DNA of 42,724 bases from Planctomycetota bacterium. GTDB lineage: Bacteria; Planctomycetota; Planctomycetia; Gemmatales; Gemmataceae. The translations under genes were made by a program, and so were the position numbers. The notes under the pieces were generated by a model. That model ran no database searches and was not told the origin of the DNA. It was given only the letters and a program-made list of their open reading frames with translations. Where the stretch lies: NCBI GenBank assembly GCA_016191165.1, contig JACPPF010000113.1, positions 1 to 42,724 on the forward strand, given 5' to 3'. Below, in pieces: positions 41,108 to 42,724 of the stretch (its first letter is position 1; every line of letters begins with the position of its first letter).

Positions 41108-41308
41108 GGCGTCCCCCCAGGATCAGCCAATGTGCCGATCACTGAACGTGTGAAACCTCTTTCGCCTGGTGTAATGGCCAAACGAGAAATCGGCCAGAGG
41201 CGAACAACCAGCATAGTGTATTGCTAAAGGTTCCTGGGAATCGGCATGCGGGAGGAATCCGACGGTTCGGGTAGACTAATGATTACCTGGCCCGGAGGAG
41301 GTTTTACG

Positions 41309-41614
41309 ATGCCGGGACGATCGGAGTTGACCGTGAAACAACGGCGGGAAGCGGTGCTATCGCTGCTGCGCCGGGAGGAGCCGGCGGCGCAGTTGGCGCG
41401 GCGCTATGGCATCAGCGAGCAGACGCTGTATCGCTGGCGTGACGACTTCCTTGCCGCTGGCGAGGCGGCGCTGGCCAAGGGCAAGAACGGTGTCGATGCC
41501 CGCGATCAGGAGATTCGCGCGCTGAAGGCCGAGCTGGAGGAGCGGACGCTGACGATCGGCAAACTCGCAGCGGCCAATCGCATTTTAATAAAAATTTCGC
41601 GCCAGTTGTCCTGA
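41309..41614 (+). mobile_element. IS3-type transposase orfA, truncated element
   Basis: 101 aa from the ATG at 41309 with a very good ribosome site (GGAGGAGG). Helix-turn-helix of the transposase_8 type (QRREAVLSLLRREEPAAQLA, then YGISEQTLYRWRDDF) followed by a leucine-zipper-like coil (EIRALKAELEER...IGKLAAANRI). It ends in an A-rich AATAAAAATTT that resembles the orfA/orfB frameshift site, but no orfB (DDE integrase) follows; Rhs sequence begins instead. So only the 5' part of an insertion element survives. The left end is not clearly definable. Confidence 0.85.
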
Positions 41615-41671
41615 CGAACGAATAGCGTCAGGGCGTGACGGAAGCGTTGACGAGCGATGCCAAGTGGCATC
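41610..41671. repeat. Palindromes at IS/Rhs junction
   Basis: CCTGACG...CGTCAGG (41610-41632) and the 16-bp palindrome GATGCCAAGTGGCATC (41656-41671) lie back to back exactly where the orfA sequence stops and the Rhs-coding sequence begins on the other strand. They may mark the recombination breakpoint. Confidence 0.6.
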
Positions 41672-42184
41672 AATCACGTCGCGCGTCGAGTTCAAGCGGT
41701 CGAGCAGGTACCAGCGTGGGACGCCGCTGTCGATGCGAGCCAATAGCTGGTTGGTGCGGTCGGTTCGCAAATAGCGCGTTGTCAAAGAGCTGCTGCCGTT
41801 GAGGTCGGCAAGGACGTTGGCGCCTTCATAAGCATAACGTTGAGTCACCGGCGAGTTGCCGCCGCTGCCGTCGAGCGATTTTTCGAGCACCAGGCCAAAG
41901 GCATTATACTTGTAGTCGAGCGCCTTTTGCAAGATGGCGGTGCCGACGGTGTCGGGGTCCTCGCTCCACCGGCGTACTTGCGTGAGCTTGCTGCTTTCGT
42001 TCCAGGCGTACTTCCACGCGATGCCGGTGCCGACTTCGATCTTTTTGGTGAGCCGGCCGCTGTGGTCGTAGTAGTAGTAGTTCCAGTCGGCGTCGGCGGT
42101 CATCTGATTGTATTGCGTCGAGTAGCTGCCGCCGTTGCGGTTGCCGTTGGAGTCGAAGGTCAGCGTCGCGCTGATGGTGAGCGT
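41666..42184 (-). pseudogene. Rhs/YD-repeat core fragment, truncated both ends
   Basis: Open from 42184 to about 41666. Upstream is a TGA stop with no start codon; downstream the Rhs homology ends after LLDRLNSTRDVIDA, and the remaining residues are junction sequence. Repeats: LTFDSNGNR, YYYDHSGRLTKKIE, WKYAWNESSKLTQV, RYAYEGANVLADLN and RYLRTDRTNQLLARI, the last being the conserved block before the DPxGL-type core end of Rhs toxins. The family is a giant wrapping shell that ends in a toxin tip; here only the region just before the tip is left. Position next to an IS remnant supports decay by rearrangement. Confidence 0.85.
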
Positions 42185-42235
42185 TCACCGGGATTTCTCC
42201 GAATAACGGTATCCCTCCAACCATTTTTCTTCGCC

Positions 42236-42556
42236 TCAGTTTTTGTTTTCAACATACCCACGGTTTTTGGCGATTCCGAAAAAAAATGAAACAGCCTTAT
42301 ACCAGATGGACCAGAATAATACAACCCCTACTGAAGCGCTAACAGTTAGCAAAACGGCAGTCCACGCCTTCAATCTAGCTTGAACGTATTGAGGGACCAC
42401 AAGTGTGCTCCCATCAGGATTCTTAACAGACCGTTGAACGAACTCAAATTCATGTGTTACTGTTGCAAGCGTGCATTTTCTGACTTTTTGGTCATTCCTC
42501 GAAGTCCAATCACCACATTTCATCGCGTTCGAGAATGCCATTTCACTACCGTACAT
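42236..42556 (-). CDS. Small single-TM protein in AT-rich tail
   Basis: 106 aa from the ATG at 42556 (Met6 is an alternative; neither has a good ribosome site). No family recognised. The N-terminal half is hydrophilic with three Cys/Lys-rich turns, then QYVQARLKAW, one membrane helix (about 69-95), and a basic tail. Base composition is markedly more AT-rich than the rest of the window, as is usual of toxin/immunity genes beside Rhs cores. A role as immunity protein to an upstream tip is a guess from position only. Confidence 0.45.
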   Translation of the reverse strand: MYGSEMAFSNAMKCGDWTSRNDQKVRKCTLATVTHEFEFVQRSVKNPDGSTLVVPQYVQARLKAWTAVLLTVSASVGVVLFWSIWYKAVSFFFGIAKNRGYVENKN

Positions 42557-42652
42557 GGAATCGGCAACGATGGTTGGCCAGAAAACGGGTGCGATCAGTC
42601 CACACCGGCAATTTTCAGGGAAAAGGAAGCACCAACAAGGAGATTTGGGTGA

Positions 42653-42724
42653 TTAGTCCCGCTCGTTGACATTCTGGTATTGCAAACAAAAGGCATCCTG
42701 CCCGACACTGGGGTTTCCAAACAA
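42653..42724 (-). CDS. C-terminal end of an unknown protein, cut by window edge
   Basis: Frame is open from the window edge (42724) to a TAA at 42653: 23 codons reading GQDAFCLQYQNVNERD at the end. It is in the same frame as the small TM gene but separated by the stop. Too short to identify. It could be the tail of an upstream Rhs toxin tip. Confidence 0.25.
   Translation of the reverse strand: MFGNPSVGQDAFCLQYQNVNERD

Noticed and set aside
37941-41227. 633-aa frame opposite the GT87 gene and 523-aa frame opposite the POT gene
   Set aside because: Both are antisense to well-recognised membrane proteins; composition (His, Arg, Gln) is that of a high-GC shadow.
1-42724. tRNA, rRNA, tmRNA or RNase P RNA genes
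   Set aside because: Intergenic regions were read on both strands; none shows the T-loop GTTCGAATC pattern with a cloverleaf or the conserved cores.

Overview
The window reads as chromosome of a high-GC planctomycete, most likely of the Gemmataceae/Isosphaeraceae type. The signs are two DUF1501 Tat-exported proteins, a surface protein with the N-terminal LEDR motif, two DUF4058-type proteins, an FGE/SUMF1 protein, a Ser/Thr kinase fused to a long TPR tail, an ExbD with an extra N-terminal domain, an octaheme cytochrome, and several families of palindromic intergenic repeats of the sort that litter planctomycete genomes. I give no species. No rRNA, tRNA, CRISPR array or prophage was seen.

Layout. 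1-8.8 kb: a beta-helix surface protein (-), a DUF1501 protein (+) with a clear terminator, a PIN-toxin/antitoxin pair (-), then a + strand run of DUF1501, an HELHH metallopeptidase-like protein, a YheT-type hydrolase and a membrane-anchored formylglycine-generating enzyme. 8.8-15.1 kb: a nested palindrome, a beta-helix protein, DUF4058, a secreted SGNH hydrolase (-), a membrane-anchored Pro/Gly-rich protein, a second DUF4058-like protein and a convergent ExbD. 15.3-20.7 kb (all -): DUF486, an AnmK homologue and a C26 peptidase homologue (both with altered catalytic motifs, separated by a heptad-repeat tract), a four-TM protein and an octaheme cytochrome. 21-27.8 kb: FHA protein, small secreted protein, SRPBCC protein, RecQ, kinase-TPR. 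27.8-33.9 kb (all -, read from high to low coordinates): UPF0173 hydrolase, proC, guaA, an Rpn-type nuclease, dapF and a class II glutamine amidotransferase. 34.5-39.4 kb (+): ChbG/YdjC deacetylase, two tandem paralogous GT2 transferases and a GT87-type transferase, probably a polyprenyl-linked sugar modification locus. 39.5-42.7 kb: a POT peptide transporter (-), an IS orfA remnant, a two-ended Rhs fragment and a visibly AT-richer tail with small unknown ORFs.

The most notable non-coding object is on the minus strand at about 34.03-34.28 kb. It matches the conserved core of a class I cyclic di-GMP (GEMM) riboswitch. The aptamer is bracketed by two perfectly complementary 15-nt arms, and the 3' arm runs straight into a U-tract. 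A second, shorter competitor for that 3' arm lies next to the aptamer. It heads the UPF0173-proC-guaA-rpn-dapF-amidotransferase run. Other items worth attention are a 95-bp palindromic element present twice, in the same orientation 22-23 nt upstream of unrelated start codons, and the adjacent AnmK and C26 homologues that have both lost their expected catalytic residue.
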